A stretch of DNA of 64,000 nucleotides from assembly GCA_905221605.1 (NCBI GenBank), contig CAJNDS010002072.1, positions 522,693 through 586,692 on the forward strand, read 5' to 3'. The position numbers and the translations under genes are program-made. The first letter of the stretch is position 1; the number at the start of each line of letters is the position of its first letter. This stretch comes from Symbiodinium natans. Its lineage: Eukaryota > Sar > Dinophyceae > Suessiales > Symbiodiniaceae. Shown piece after piece: positions 23,646 through 34,900 of this stretch. The notes beneath the pieces were generated by a model. That model did not search any database. It was not told where the DNA came from and worked only from the letters and a program-made list of their open reading frames with translations.

Positions 23646-23807
23646 GACGCGAGCGCGCATGAAATCAATGACCGCCGCGCAGGAAGAGCATGGCTGGCGG
23701 TCTCAAGAGGGCAAAACCGGCAAGCGTGTCAGCAGTTTTCTTTTCGTCCAAGACTTGCTGGCCAAGTTCCCTATGAATTAGAAAGGGTTGCCTTTTTTGG
23801 TTTCTAA
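23646..23807 (+). CDS. possible last exon of the plus-strand gene
   Basis: Open for 53 codons from an AG|G acceptor to TAA. Starts DASAHEINDRRAGRAWLAVS, then a Gln/Arg-rich part, ending RVAFFGF. Phase 0 agrees with the exon at 23,172-23,300. The helix with AGRAWLAV could be the last helix of a PH-like fold, which is speculation. Not recognised otherwise. Confidence 0.45.
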   Translation, partial: DASAHEINDRRAGRAWLAVSRGQNRQACQQFSFRPRLAGQVPYELERVAFFGF

Positions 23808-24011
23808 AAGAATGTATGACACCCAACAAAACCTGAACCCCTAAACCCTGCATATCTAAACCCTAAGCGCCGTAGCTGTGGTTCCTGAGTGTGGGGGCTC
23901 TTATGTACCCGTTTTTAGCCTCAAAAACCCTCCAGTAGGGCCCAAACTACACAACCCTAACTAAACCCTAAACCCTAAACCACTCTTTCATATATAATAT
24001 AAATGTTAATG

Positions 24012-24359
24012 GCTTTGCGGGCAAGGTCCGAAAATTAGTGGGCAAGGTCCGAAAATTAGCGGGCAAGGTCCGAAAATTAGCGGGCAAGGTCCGAAAATCA
24101 GCGGGCAAGGTCCGAAAATCAGTGGGCAAGGTCCATTGGCTGCCCCACGACCTTGCCCACCAATTTTCGGACCTTGCCCGCTGACCCACCACCTTGCCCA
24201 CTGATTTTCGGACCTTGCCCACTAATTTTCGGACCTTGCCCGCTAATTTTCGGACCTTGCCCGCTAATTTTCGGACCCGGGAAAGGCCCGAGAATTAGCG
24301 GGCAAGGTCCGAAAATTAGCAAGGGCAAGGTCCGAAAATTAGCGGGCAAGGTCCTTGCC
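24012..24359. repeat. inverted tandem array of a 21-base unit
   Basis: Unit GGGCAAGGTCCGAAAATTAGC. About five direct copies, then about five in inverse orientation, then three direct again, ending at a C run. The whole can fold into a long stem. Confidence 0.88.
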
Positions 24360-24924
24360 CCCCCCCCCCCCCCCACCCCCCCCCCCCCCCCCCCCGACCC
24401 CCGCACCCCCCCCGCCCACACCCTCACCCCCCACCCCCATCCACCCCCCTCCTTCACCCCCCTTCCTTCCCCCCCTGCCCCTCCAGCTCCCTTCCTCCCG
24501 CAACGGGTGTTGGTCAGTTGAAAACGTGTCTGACTTGGGTAGGTAAAACTCTTTGGGGTAGGATGAAAACCTTATATTTTCTTAATGTTATGGGATTCTT
24601 TGGGCGGGTGGGTTTTTTTCCGTTGCCTGAACACACTACTGGCCTAGTAAATGCTCGAACTTGAGATGCTGAACCCTAAACCCTAAACCCTAAACCCTTA
24701 ACCCTAAACCCTAAACCCTAAACCCTATCTACCTCAACTTCCTTCCTTTTGAGCGACTACAGGATGGTAGACATGTATCTAGGGGTCCATGTACCGCCTT
24801 ATTCTATACTTGGGCCCCAAAATTCCCTACATGGCACGTCCGACACATACTCCAAAACCCGAAGCTAGTGACCAGAACTGATGGGATTATGACGTCAATC
24901 TGCTCCTGATGACGAGTGAGAAGT

Positions 24925-25078
24925 CTAACTGCACACACGCTCCGTCGAAAATGTTCCAAGAAACGAAAGCGCCAGACTTTCGAAGCGTTCAAAGGTCGCG
25001 GAGGTGGCGCCGGCAAAATTCGTCAGCACGTGAAGCAGGCTCAGCTGTCGAATAGCTTGCGCTCGAAGCTGTGCAAAC
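24925..25078 (-). CDS. orphan minus-strand terminal exon
   Basis: From an AG|G acceptor (cagcag|GTTTGC) the frame is open for 50 codons to a TAG stop: FAQLRAQAIRQLSLLHVLTN, then FAGATSATFERFESLALSFL and GTFSTERVCS. The base use is unlike the repeats around it. It enters in phase 2 and starts GTTTGC, just as IMPDH copy 2 exon 31 does, so it might be an alternative last exon of that gene or belong to a separate one. Confidence 0.4.
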
Positions 25079-25210
25079 CTGCTGCATGAAAAGCTAGGGT
25101 TTATTGAGCCACCCTCTGCTGGCAAGGGGTTCCAAGCCTAAACCCTGAACCCTGAACCCTGAACCCTGAACCCTAAACCCTAAACCCTAAACCCTAAACC
25201 CTAAACCCTA

Positions 25211-25490
25211 CCTAGACCTTCCAGAACCTGAAAAATTGTAGGTTCTTGAAAATAACCGGGTTTTGCAACTCAAAACTGGGTTCTTGGCGAAAGCCCCGAA
25301 CCCATATTTTAAATACGGGTTTTGTACGGGTAAAATACGGGTTTTGTACGGGTAAAATACGGGTTGCGGGCTCTTGCTCAAGAGCAAAACCCGGTTTTGC
25401 GGCAGGAAACCGGGTTTTTCTTAGCTATGTCCTCCAAAACCGGGTTTCTCGCAAAGAACCTACAAGTTTTCAGGTTCTAGAAGGTCTAGG
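25211..25490. mobile_element. 280-bp foldback element with TA target duplication
   Basis: Ends are inverted copies about 38 bases long, starting CCTAGACCTTCCAGAACCTG. The inside repeats ACCCGGTTTT/AAAACCGGGT in both orientations, plus a tandem of GTACGGGTAAAATACGGGTT. It sits inside a CCCTAAA array that reads through if one TA is removed. Confidence 0.88.
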
Positions 25491-25638
25491 TAAACCCTAA
25501 ACCCTAAACCCTAAACCCTAAACCCTAAACCCTAAACCCGGAGATCTGGAGTCCGAAGCCCGATGAAGCCCAAAAAGTCCTAAACCTCCAGAGACGCTTC
25601 TGGCTCCGGCTGCGAAGCAATGAACCCTATCAACCCTA

Positions 25639-25812
25639 TTTAGGGTTTAGGGTTTAGGGTTTAGGGTTTAGGGTTTAGGGTTTAGGGTTTAGGGTTTAGG
25701 GTTTAGGGTTTAGCCCTATAAACCCTATAAACCCTATAAACCCTATAAACTCCTATAAACCCTATAAACCCTGTAAACCCTATAAACCCTATAAACCCTC
25801 CAAACCCTGTAA
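25639..25812. repeat. TTTAGGG array joined head-on to a CCCTATAAA array
   Basis: Eleven TTTAGGG units meet about ten 9-base CCCTATAAA-type units in the opposite sense. Confidence 0.93.
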
Positions 25813-25885
25813 GCCCTGTAAGCCCTATGAAGTCAAACCCCAAACCCCTAACCCTAAACCCTAAACACTGAACCCTAAACCCTAA

Positions 25886-25940
25886 TCAACCTGAATCTGC
25901 ATTCGCACCGCGACGTTTAAAGCCCGTCCCGCGAGCAAAC
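25886..25940 (-). CDS. IMPDH: IMPDH copy 2 exon 31 (probable last exon, stop TGA)
   Basis: Encodes [17 protein letters not shown] then stop. The KR pair falls at the spacing of KR in the family C-terminus (HSLHSYEKRLF), which supports the frame, but the rest is not conserved. With the other donor of exon 30 it would read [18 protein letters not shown] and stop. The orphan exon at 24,925-25,078 is a third option. Confidence 0.5.
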
Positions 25941-28900
25941 CTGCTTGGAGGTTCATGGGTACTTATATATAACCCCAAGTAGGGTTTAGGGTTTAGGGTT
26001 TTCATGGTTTCAGGGCCAGCGTTTAGGCTTCAGGGGTTTCGGGCTTATAGTTTTTTTGTTTTGTTTTGTTTTGTTTCTTTTTTTAAATAGGGTCTAAGGC
26101 CTGACTGCGCTTGATTGTACAGCTGTCTCTCAGTCTCGCCATGCCTAGCTATTTCGATTCCGGCTATGGGTACAAGCGACCCTTAAAGCCACGGTTTCCC
26201 CTACTACCGCCCTCCATACTACCCCCCCCCCCCCCCGCCGTTATTTCATGGGGGGAAGCCACTTAGGGGACTTCTAGGGGAGTCATCTAGCTACAGTAAT
26301 CATTGGGGTTAGAAGCAAGCCCTAAACCCTAAACCCTAAAACTCCAAAGTGCCAAGACACCATGCACGCCGCCCTCGCGCTGCGCCGCCGCGGAGCGGAG
26401 CTCAAAGCGAAGTTGGCCCTCCTGTGAAGGTACGGTTTAGGGTTGAGGGTTTAGGGCTTAGGGTTTAGGGCTTAGGGTTTAGGGTCTAGGGTCTAGGGCG
26501 GTGGTTCGGGGGTAAGACCCTAGGATAGCCCTTAAAAACCCTCTGAACAACACTCCTCCTCAATTTGATCCTCTTAAACCCAATAAGGGGAAACATACCT
26601 ACTGTTTGCTTAAGAACCCCCCCAAATACACTCGTAATGAAGAATATGTTATATTTCTGAGGGTTCTTTCGCAAATGGTGTGAAGGTTGTGCTGTAAGGA
26701 GGGCCCGTACTATACCAATTGTAGTCAATGGACTGATAGCCCTAAGTTGGGATAGGCTTATGACCCACTCATTGGTTCTGGTAACTTCCTTGCAACCAAG
26801 CGGTTGGGGGGGGGGGGGAGCTCCTTGGGGTTCGGGGTTAAGACCTGGTTTGAGCTGAGGGTTTAGGGGTTTCGGCGTTGGCAAGCTTCGGCTAGGGCTG
26901 GTTATGCTCTTGTTTCGGTTCAGGGTCGATTCGGACTTGGGCCTCAGGTTTGAGTCGCAGGCGATTCGAAGCATTGGGCCTCAACTTCGTCCATGAACCT
27001 TCAAATGCCCTAAACCCTCAACCCTTCAACCCTTTAACCCTAAAACCTTTAGGTGCCCTAAAGCCTTTATGTACCCTAAGCCCTTCAACCATAAACCCTA
27101 AACCCTTTAAGTACCCTAAACCCCCTAAACCCTAAACCCTAAACCCTAAACCCTAAACCCTTAAACCAAAACGGGCTCAGGTTTTGCAGGGCTTAGCTGG
27201 CCTTCCTGGAAGGCCATTCGTGAAGGAGGGGCTCTTGGGGCTCAGGATTTAGGGTTCAGGGTTTAGGGTTTAGGGCTAGGGTTTAGGGTTCAGGGTTTAG
27301 GGTTTTGGGTTAAGGGTTCAGGGTTACCGTTTAGGGTTTCGGGTTTAGGGTTTTAGGGTTTAGGGTTTAGAGGTTTCAGAGGGCTTCAGGGTTTGTATGC
27401 CTTAGAGGGCTTCAGGTTCAGAGCTTCTCCAGTTTCCGGCTTGGGGCTCTTATGTCGGTTCAGTGTTCAGGGCACTTTAGGTTCCTTTTTGCATTTGGGG
27501 ATCGGCGTTTCTATGGTTTGGCTGGGTGTTTTTGATGGGTTTTAAGGGAACAAGGAAGAGTAGTCTACCGAAGTGCCCTCGAAGCCAGTTGCTGCCCTAA
27601 CTAAACTGCAAGCAAAGTGCGACAGCACCACACTGCAGTGATTGGGGTTGGTGAGGGCAAGACAGTGTAGGGTCCAGATAGGCGGACGAGCAAAAAAAGC
27701 CCTACAATCTAAACCCTAAACCCTAAACCTGGAATCCTACACCCTAAGCCCGAAACCCTAAACCCTAAAGCCTAAACCCTAAACCCTACACCCTAAACCC
27801 CTGTAAACTCTGAGGTTGGAAGCATGGGCCCTCAATATGCAGAATGTACATAGGCGTTTCATAACAAGGCCTAGACAAACTCCATAACCCAAAAAACTGT
27901 GGACCCCTACAAACTCTCCTTCAGGGTCCATGTACCTCATTTAAAACAAATCTTGGGCCCCAAAGTCCTTATATAGGAAGTAATTTAAGGCCAAACCCTT
28001 AGGGGCTATAACCTGGGATGTTCCCCCTTATACTAACAGTCCTCAATAAGGATTATAGTATGGGGTACTATAATCCCTATTAAGGAGCCGTTAGTAGGAG
28101 AAGGAACATCTCAATCTATAACCCCTCTAAACCCTAAACCCTAACCCTAAACCCTAAACCCTAAACCCTAAACCCCAAACCCTCAATCTATAACCCCTAT
28201 AAACCCTAAACCCTAAACCCTAAACCCTGCATGAACCCTAAAAAACCTAAGCGTCCTGCAGCATAGACTGCAATTTGTCCACACTCGCCGCGCCGATGTC
28301 CTGCATGCCGTGCTTGATGCCCTGCCTCAGCAGAGGATCAAGGTTTGGGGTTTAGGGTTTAGGGTTTCGGGTTTAGGGTTTCGGGTTTATGTTGTACGGT
28401 TTACGAAGCCTAAACCCTAACCCGCCACATGCCACATGAGACGTACATGTAAGGGCCAAGTATGCCATAGCTAGGCACATGAAGCCCTGACCACCATGCA
28501 TCCGAAACCCTGAACTCAGGTGCAGGGATGGGAATGTGAAACGCCCGAAGATTCCCCCTAAACCCCCCCCCCCCCCCCCCCCAAACCCTAAATCCTAAGG
28601 GCCCAAAGTCCATATACTTTATGGCCCAAGTCACTCTTCAGGTACATGGGTTGCTTCAGTGCTTAACTAAAAGCCAGTTGGACAACAAAACATCCACTTA
28701 GCCCGAAAAGCGTCGGGTTAAGGATTTGGGGTGCTTTCGTTCTCCAAAACCTCAAACCTCTCCAAGTGGCGTGAGGTACGGGATGTACTTGTGGATGCTG
28801 CCTTTGTCCTTCAAAACGTGGGGGGGGGGGGGGTTTACGAAAAGAGGGGCACCCCACCCCCAAATATAGAAGAACCCCCTTTAAAACAAGGACCCCTAAA

Positions 28901-31900
28901 AGGTACCCTTATTATAACCCTAAACCCTAAACCCTAAACTAAACCATAAACCCCAAACTAAACCCTAAACCCTAAACCCCCCACACCGTGCAGATTAGAC
29001 GAGATGCCAGTGCGGCAGCCGAAGAAGGGTTTAGGTTTAGGGTTGACCGGGCTGAGTGCAAGGACCCTGGTTACCTTCCTCATGAACAAACCCTCAAAGC
29101 CCTAAGTCCACAACAGCTTTCTTGGCCGCCTTTTTTGGGGCTGCTTGGAATGGGCTTAGGGCTTGGGGATTTGAATGTACCTTGGCCCAACGTTTCGTTG
29201 CCGCCAAAAGATGGAGGGCTTCAGGGATTTAGGGTTTGTTGGGGCGCAATCCCTTTACAAAGCCTCATGCAGCAAGACTCAAACAGTGTGAACTCAAGAC
29301 TCCTACAATCCCCTCACCTGTATGCACCAGGGTTTAAAACAAGCTTCAGCGAGCGGAAGTTAAAGTTTCGGGTCCGAAAGAAACTACGTGAGGGCTTGGT
29401 GCGTTCGCTTGAATCTTCAACCCCCCCAAAAAACACAACAACTCCTGTCAACCCCCCCTCCCAAAAAAAAAGAACCTCTCACAATGAGAGCACCCCCCCT
29501 GAAAAAAAAACAAATCTAGTGTCTGCATATACATATATACATATAAATATATATATATATATATATACATGCATGCATGCATACATGGTGTATATGAATG
29601 TATACATATACATATACGTATTAAATTAATACTATTTGATGTCATTTTGAAGACCCAAGAGTAACCTGAGATTAAAGGAAATCCTTTCGGGTTAAAGGGC
29701 CTGTATAAGGGAACCTAAATAAGGGAACCTAAACCCAAAAACTGGGAAAATGAGGCCCTAGCTTTTGTTGACGAAGCGTATTGACTTTAGAGTGCCCACC
29801 AGCACGGGCCAAGGTCCTGCACCGTCCCGGACACGCCCTGGGCCACCTGTGCACTTGCTTTCGCTTCGTGTCGGGTTTAGGGTTTAGGGTTTAAAGTTTG
29901 GGGGTTTGGGGTCTAGGGTCCCTGCTTCTTGTTTCAACACGGCTCTTAAACATGCGACCACCCAAAAGGGAGCGTGATTTTTCTGAGGCTTTGAGATTTC
30001 CATATCAACCCTAAACCCTAAACTTATTTCTCCAAAAACCAAGGCTTCAAAAAGGTTAAGCTTTACTCGTTCTACTGACTAAGGAGAATTGCAACAAGTT
30101 CAAATATTGGATCACCCTAAGGGTCCATGTACCTGGGCCCCAAAGTCCTTGTATAGGAAGTACTTTAAGGCCCAAGTTGTCCCAATTCAGGTACATGGAC
30201 CCATAGGGTAGGTAAGTAAACCCCCAAAAGATCGGCAGCTCCTTCTCCGTATGCTCTGGGCTCGTCGGGGGCAATTGAGGACCCTGAGCCCTAAACCCTA
30301 AACCCTAGACCCTAAACCCTAAACCCCCAACCCTAAACCCTATTCATGCTCAAGCTGGGTCATTGGGGGTGTAGAAGGAAGGGTTTAGGGATTAGGGCTT
30401 TTTGGAGATGAAGTCTGACCCTAAACCCTAAACCCTAAACCCTAAACCCTAAATCCCCAAACATCCTACACCCAGTCTGCGAGGCAGTGGGTGCCTTGAT
30501 CACGGCGGCCGTTCCGAAGTAGCGGTCGTCGCTGCCTTTCTTCCTTGCTTGAGGCGGCCCCGCCGGCTTTGAGTAGCTCGGGTTTGGGGTTTAGGTTTAG
30601 GGTTTAGGGTTTGAGGGTTGAGGGTTGAGGGTTTAGGGTATAGGGTTGAGGGTGTGGGGTGTTGAGGGGCCTGGAGCCCTAAACGTATACGGTTTGGGGG
30701 TTCAAGGCAGAACTGGGCTTCGACTAACGTTTCCGGGTAGCGGTTTAGGGTGTAGGGTTCAGGTTCGGCTCAGGTTTAGGCCTTCAAGGTCCTGAAATTG
30801 TTACTCTCTCTTCTTTGGGGCACCCTGAATGTAAGGGGGCCGTGTTTTGCTTAAAGAACCCGAGCTCACACAACTGACCATTTCGATTTTCCGGCACAAG
30901 GTTTCATGCATTGGGGGCTAATGGATCAGTTTGGGGGTTCGGGCATGTTTCGCTTTGACGCTGTTTTGACAGAAAATGCACCAACAAATCCTGTGGCGCC
31001 ACCCCCTCATCCCCTGTACACCGAAACCGGTTCAGGGTTTAGGGTTTAGAGTTTAGGGTTTAGGGCTTAGGGCTTAGGGCCTGCTGCTGCCCAGGCCACA
31101 TGGCGTCGATGGAGCCCATACCGCGGTAGCGCTTCAGTCGCTTGCCGTCGTCGGAGTAGAAGTACCTCGCAGGAAACCCCAAAGCCCAAACTCTAAATTA
31201 TCCTAAACCCTAAACCCTAAACCCCAAGCTCCAACCCTAAACCCTAAGCCCTAAACCCTAAGCCCTAAACCCCTAAACCCTAAACCCGAAAGCCCAAACT
31301 CTGAGCTGGAGGGTTTGGAGTTTCGGGTTTGGCTCAAAGGATGTTCAAAGGCTTTGCAAGGAATGCGAGACCCAACCAAACAGGATCCAAAGAAAGTTCT
31401 TCCTTCCGGCCCTTCGGCCCCCTAAGTTTCATTTTGCATATGTTACAAACATCTTTGAAAACTAGGTACCTCAGGGTACCTCCGTGACGGCGATGGAAAG
31501 GGAACACTTATTAGTAACGTACTTTATGCGTAAACTTAGCTTAAGCAGCTTGGGCTTATGAGTTACAATGAGCGGCCTTATGAAGGCTGATTCGGCCCTT
31601 GGCTGATTCTAACGTTGTGGCCGATACAAGGAGGGAGACCCTAGTTATAAGTAGAGTTATACGCTATAAGACAGAGTTTACAAGGACCTTACCTTGGGTT
31701 ATAAGGCTCCTAACTTAGAGTGAGAAGTACCTTAACTACAGTTAGCATGGGGGGGGGGATGGAGGCCTCCATGTAGGGCTTAGGTGGCACCGTGTTCCAC
31801 CACACCCCTGACAGGCTCTGGGCTTCCTCCAGGAAACACGACATCTCGGGACCCTATAATAAAGCTCAAACCATGCCGCCCGGGCGCTCACCGGGAGTCT

Positions 31901-34900
31901 CCGCCGTGCCGGCGAGGAGGCTACCTGGGCTTGGAGGGCTCGGGTTTAGGCTTCACTAGGCTTCATTTCTTAGCCGCTTTGGAGCCCTAAAATTTGGACT
32001 TTCCCTTGGGAATAGAGCCGTGTGAGGATGTTTTGGGTTCAGTGAGTCCCCAGAGTACAAACCCTAAAAACTAAACAGCAACGAGACCCTGAACCCTAGG
32101 TACACAATCCTCCGAGTGGCCACACATCGCCGCCCCTGCACCAAGGCTGAGCGCCTTGACGATGTGACCTGGCTGGGCAAGCCGCTGGTAGAGCCGCCAC
32201 ACACCCAGCACGACGTGCAGGGCTTACGGTTTAGGGCTAGGGTTTAGGGTTTAGGGTTTGGGGTTTGGGGTTTAGGGTTTAGGGTTTAGGGTTTAGGGCT
32301 TATGGTTTAGGGTTTGGGGTTTGGGGTTTGGGGTTTAGGGTTTAGGGTTTAGGGTAACCTAACCCTTCCACTCCAGCACCTGGGCTGGAGATGCCACCAT
32401 CCGCCAGGATGGGAACGCCGTGGAGCCTCGCCAGCTTCGCCACCTCTGCTTCGACAAAAAAGGGTAAAGGGTTCAGGATGTAGAGTTGAGGGTTTAGGGT
32501 TTAGGGTTTAGGGTGTAGGGTTCAGGGTTTAGGGGATGTTTTTTGTTTGGGGGGGAACTGGTTTCCCTAGCCTGAAACCCTGAACGCCGCTGGAATCCAT
32601 AACAGGATCCAAAGCTGCGGTTCTGATGCTTTAAGGGTCCAAGCGCTTCAAATAGGGTATACTTGGGCCATAGCCAAAAGCACTTGCCACAGAGCGACTT
32701 CGGGCCCCAAGTATTCAATACTGAGGAACATGGGAGAACACTTCGTAGAACCCTATGCTGTAGGTTTGAGGTTCTTAGGGTCTAGGGCTTAGGGTAACCT
32801 AAGACCTGGAGGAAAACAAAGGCCACCCTCAACCCTGCACCCTAAACGTGAACCTTCGGCTCGCAGCCCCAGAGTTGAACCCCCCCCCCCCCCCCCCCCC
32901 CACAACCCCTAAACCCGAACCCTGACCTTACAAACCCTAACTCTAGGCTGGGTGCCCTTTTTGCTGAAAGGGATTTATAAGGGAACCTAAAACCCCCCAA
33001 AAAGGGAATTAATAAGGGTACTACTGGGCATCCTAGAACTTCAACCCCCTCCCCCCCCCCCCCGCCCAACACTGACACGGCAAACCCCCAACCCCTGCAC
33101 CCTAAACCTTGAACTCCTAACACCCTAGACCCTAAACCTTCAACTCCTAGTACTCTACACCCTGAACACTACAACCCTAACTCTAAACCCTACACCCAAA
33201 ACCCTAAACCCCCCGAACCCTAAACCTGATGACCCCCAAACCCGAGGCCCTAAGCCCAAAACCCTAAACCCTAGACCCTAAACCCTGAACCCTAACCCTA
33301 AACCCTAAACCTTAAACCCTAAACCCTAACCCTAAACCCTAAATCCCTAAAGCCCTAAACCCTAAACCCTGCAGCCCCAAAAGGCATTGTAGACGGCGGA
33401 AGCTTGAGCACGGCCGCAGGCGCAGACTTCCTCCGGCCAGGGCTTTGGATTTACAGGATTGTGTAAGGGGGTTAGGGTTTAGGGTTTAGGGCTAGGGTTT
33501 AGGGTTTAGGGTTTAGGGTTTAGGGTTTAGGGTTTAGGGTTTAGGGTTTAGGGTTTGGGGTTTAGGGTTTAGGGTTTAGGGTTTAGGGTTTAGGGTTTCG
33601 GGTTTAGGGTTTAGGGTTTAGGGGTTTAGGGGTTTAGGGGTTTAGGGGTTTAGGGGTTTAGGGGTTTAGCGGTTAGTGGTTTAGAGCATTAGGGTCTTCC
33701 GGTTGCGGAGGCCAGGGTTTTACAGGGCTTGCAGGGATTCTCAGGTTTGTGGTCCATCGGGCCAGGGAGTGTCTTAGCTTATAGATAAGGTTCCGGGTTT
33801 TGTATTTGGGGTTGAGCGTGTTTAGGGTTTAGACTTCCAGGGTGGAGTGGGTTCATAGACGTGACAGTGTTTTAAATGGAAAGGGGTTGACAGGGTCTAC
33901 AAGGAGGTGCTTCCTGGACCATAAAGACCCTAAACCCTAAATCCTAAACTGGACATAGACCCTAAACCCTAAACCCCAAACCCCAAACCCCAGAGCTGCA
34001 CCTGCGTCGTACAGATGGAGCCGATCCCCATGCCAACACGGAGAGCATCTGCGCCACACCTTGTCTCTTTGTTTCGGGTTCAGGATTTCAGGTTTAGGGT
34101 TAAGGTTCAGCGCTCGATTGTTTTGGGTTCAGGGATGAGGGTCCAGGGTTTAGGGTGTAGATTTTTGGGGCTCATACGGTTTACCTTGTCGCCTTGTTTA
34201 GGGCTCATTTTAGGGTTTAGTGTTCAGGTTTTGGGGCGTAGGGTTTAGGGTTCAGGGTCTTAGGGTTTACGAAAGCACTGTGTGGATCGTGTACAACTGC
34301 ACGGCATTTTGTGGTTTTGGGGTGCTGGGCGAATCGAGGTGGAGCTTGTTGGTTTATAAAGTTCAAGGTACATCAGGAGGGGCCCACTAGTGATAAGTAG
34401 AGTTAAGGACCCTAAATTGGGTTATAAGGCTCCTAACTTATAGGTTATAAGTTATAAGTTCCTTAACTACAGTTGGTATATAGTAGGGGGGGGGGGGGCG
34501 CTCCTTGCAGGGCCCCGAAGTAGGTACATTTCTTGATACCCGACACTGCAATGTCAGTGGGGGGTGACCTTGAATAGAGATTGGAAGGCAGCGTTTCATT
34601 GCGCCGTCTTAGCTGTGCCTGCGCAACCATGTAGGGCTCAGGGTTTGTAGGGTTCATAATTCAGGTCAAACAAGGCTTAGGGACCCAAGCCCCAGAGCCA
34701 AAATTCGATCGTCGTGCAGTTTTGACCTTTCCCGGCATCGTCCTTCCTTAGCCATTGATCACCAAATGTGTGTGAGGGCCCTAAGCCTCGGGCTTGCCAT
34801 GGCGGAGCAAGCGTAAGAGAGCTTGTAATCCACCGAAATGGCGGGAGTGGGGTCCACTCCGGACGCCGTGGTGGTCGCAGGCGCAGGAGCTCATCCACCT

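Noticed and set aside
24119-24521. Proline-rich and FRTLPA-repeat proteins
   Set aside because: They come from the 21-base inverted array and a C run, in several frames and both strands.
34690-34715. Relict dinoflagellate spliced leader at TTTTGGCTC
   Set aside because: Only nine or so bases match, and it lies at the wrong end of the insert for a retrocopy on that strand.
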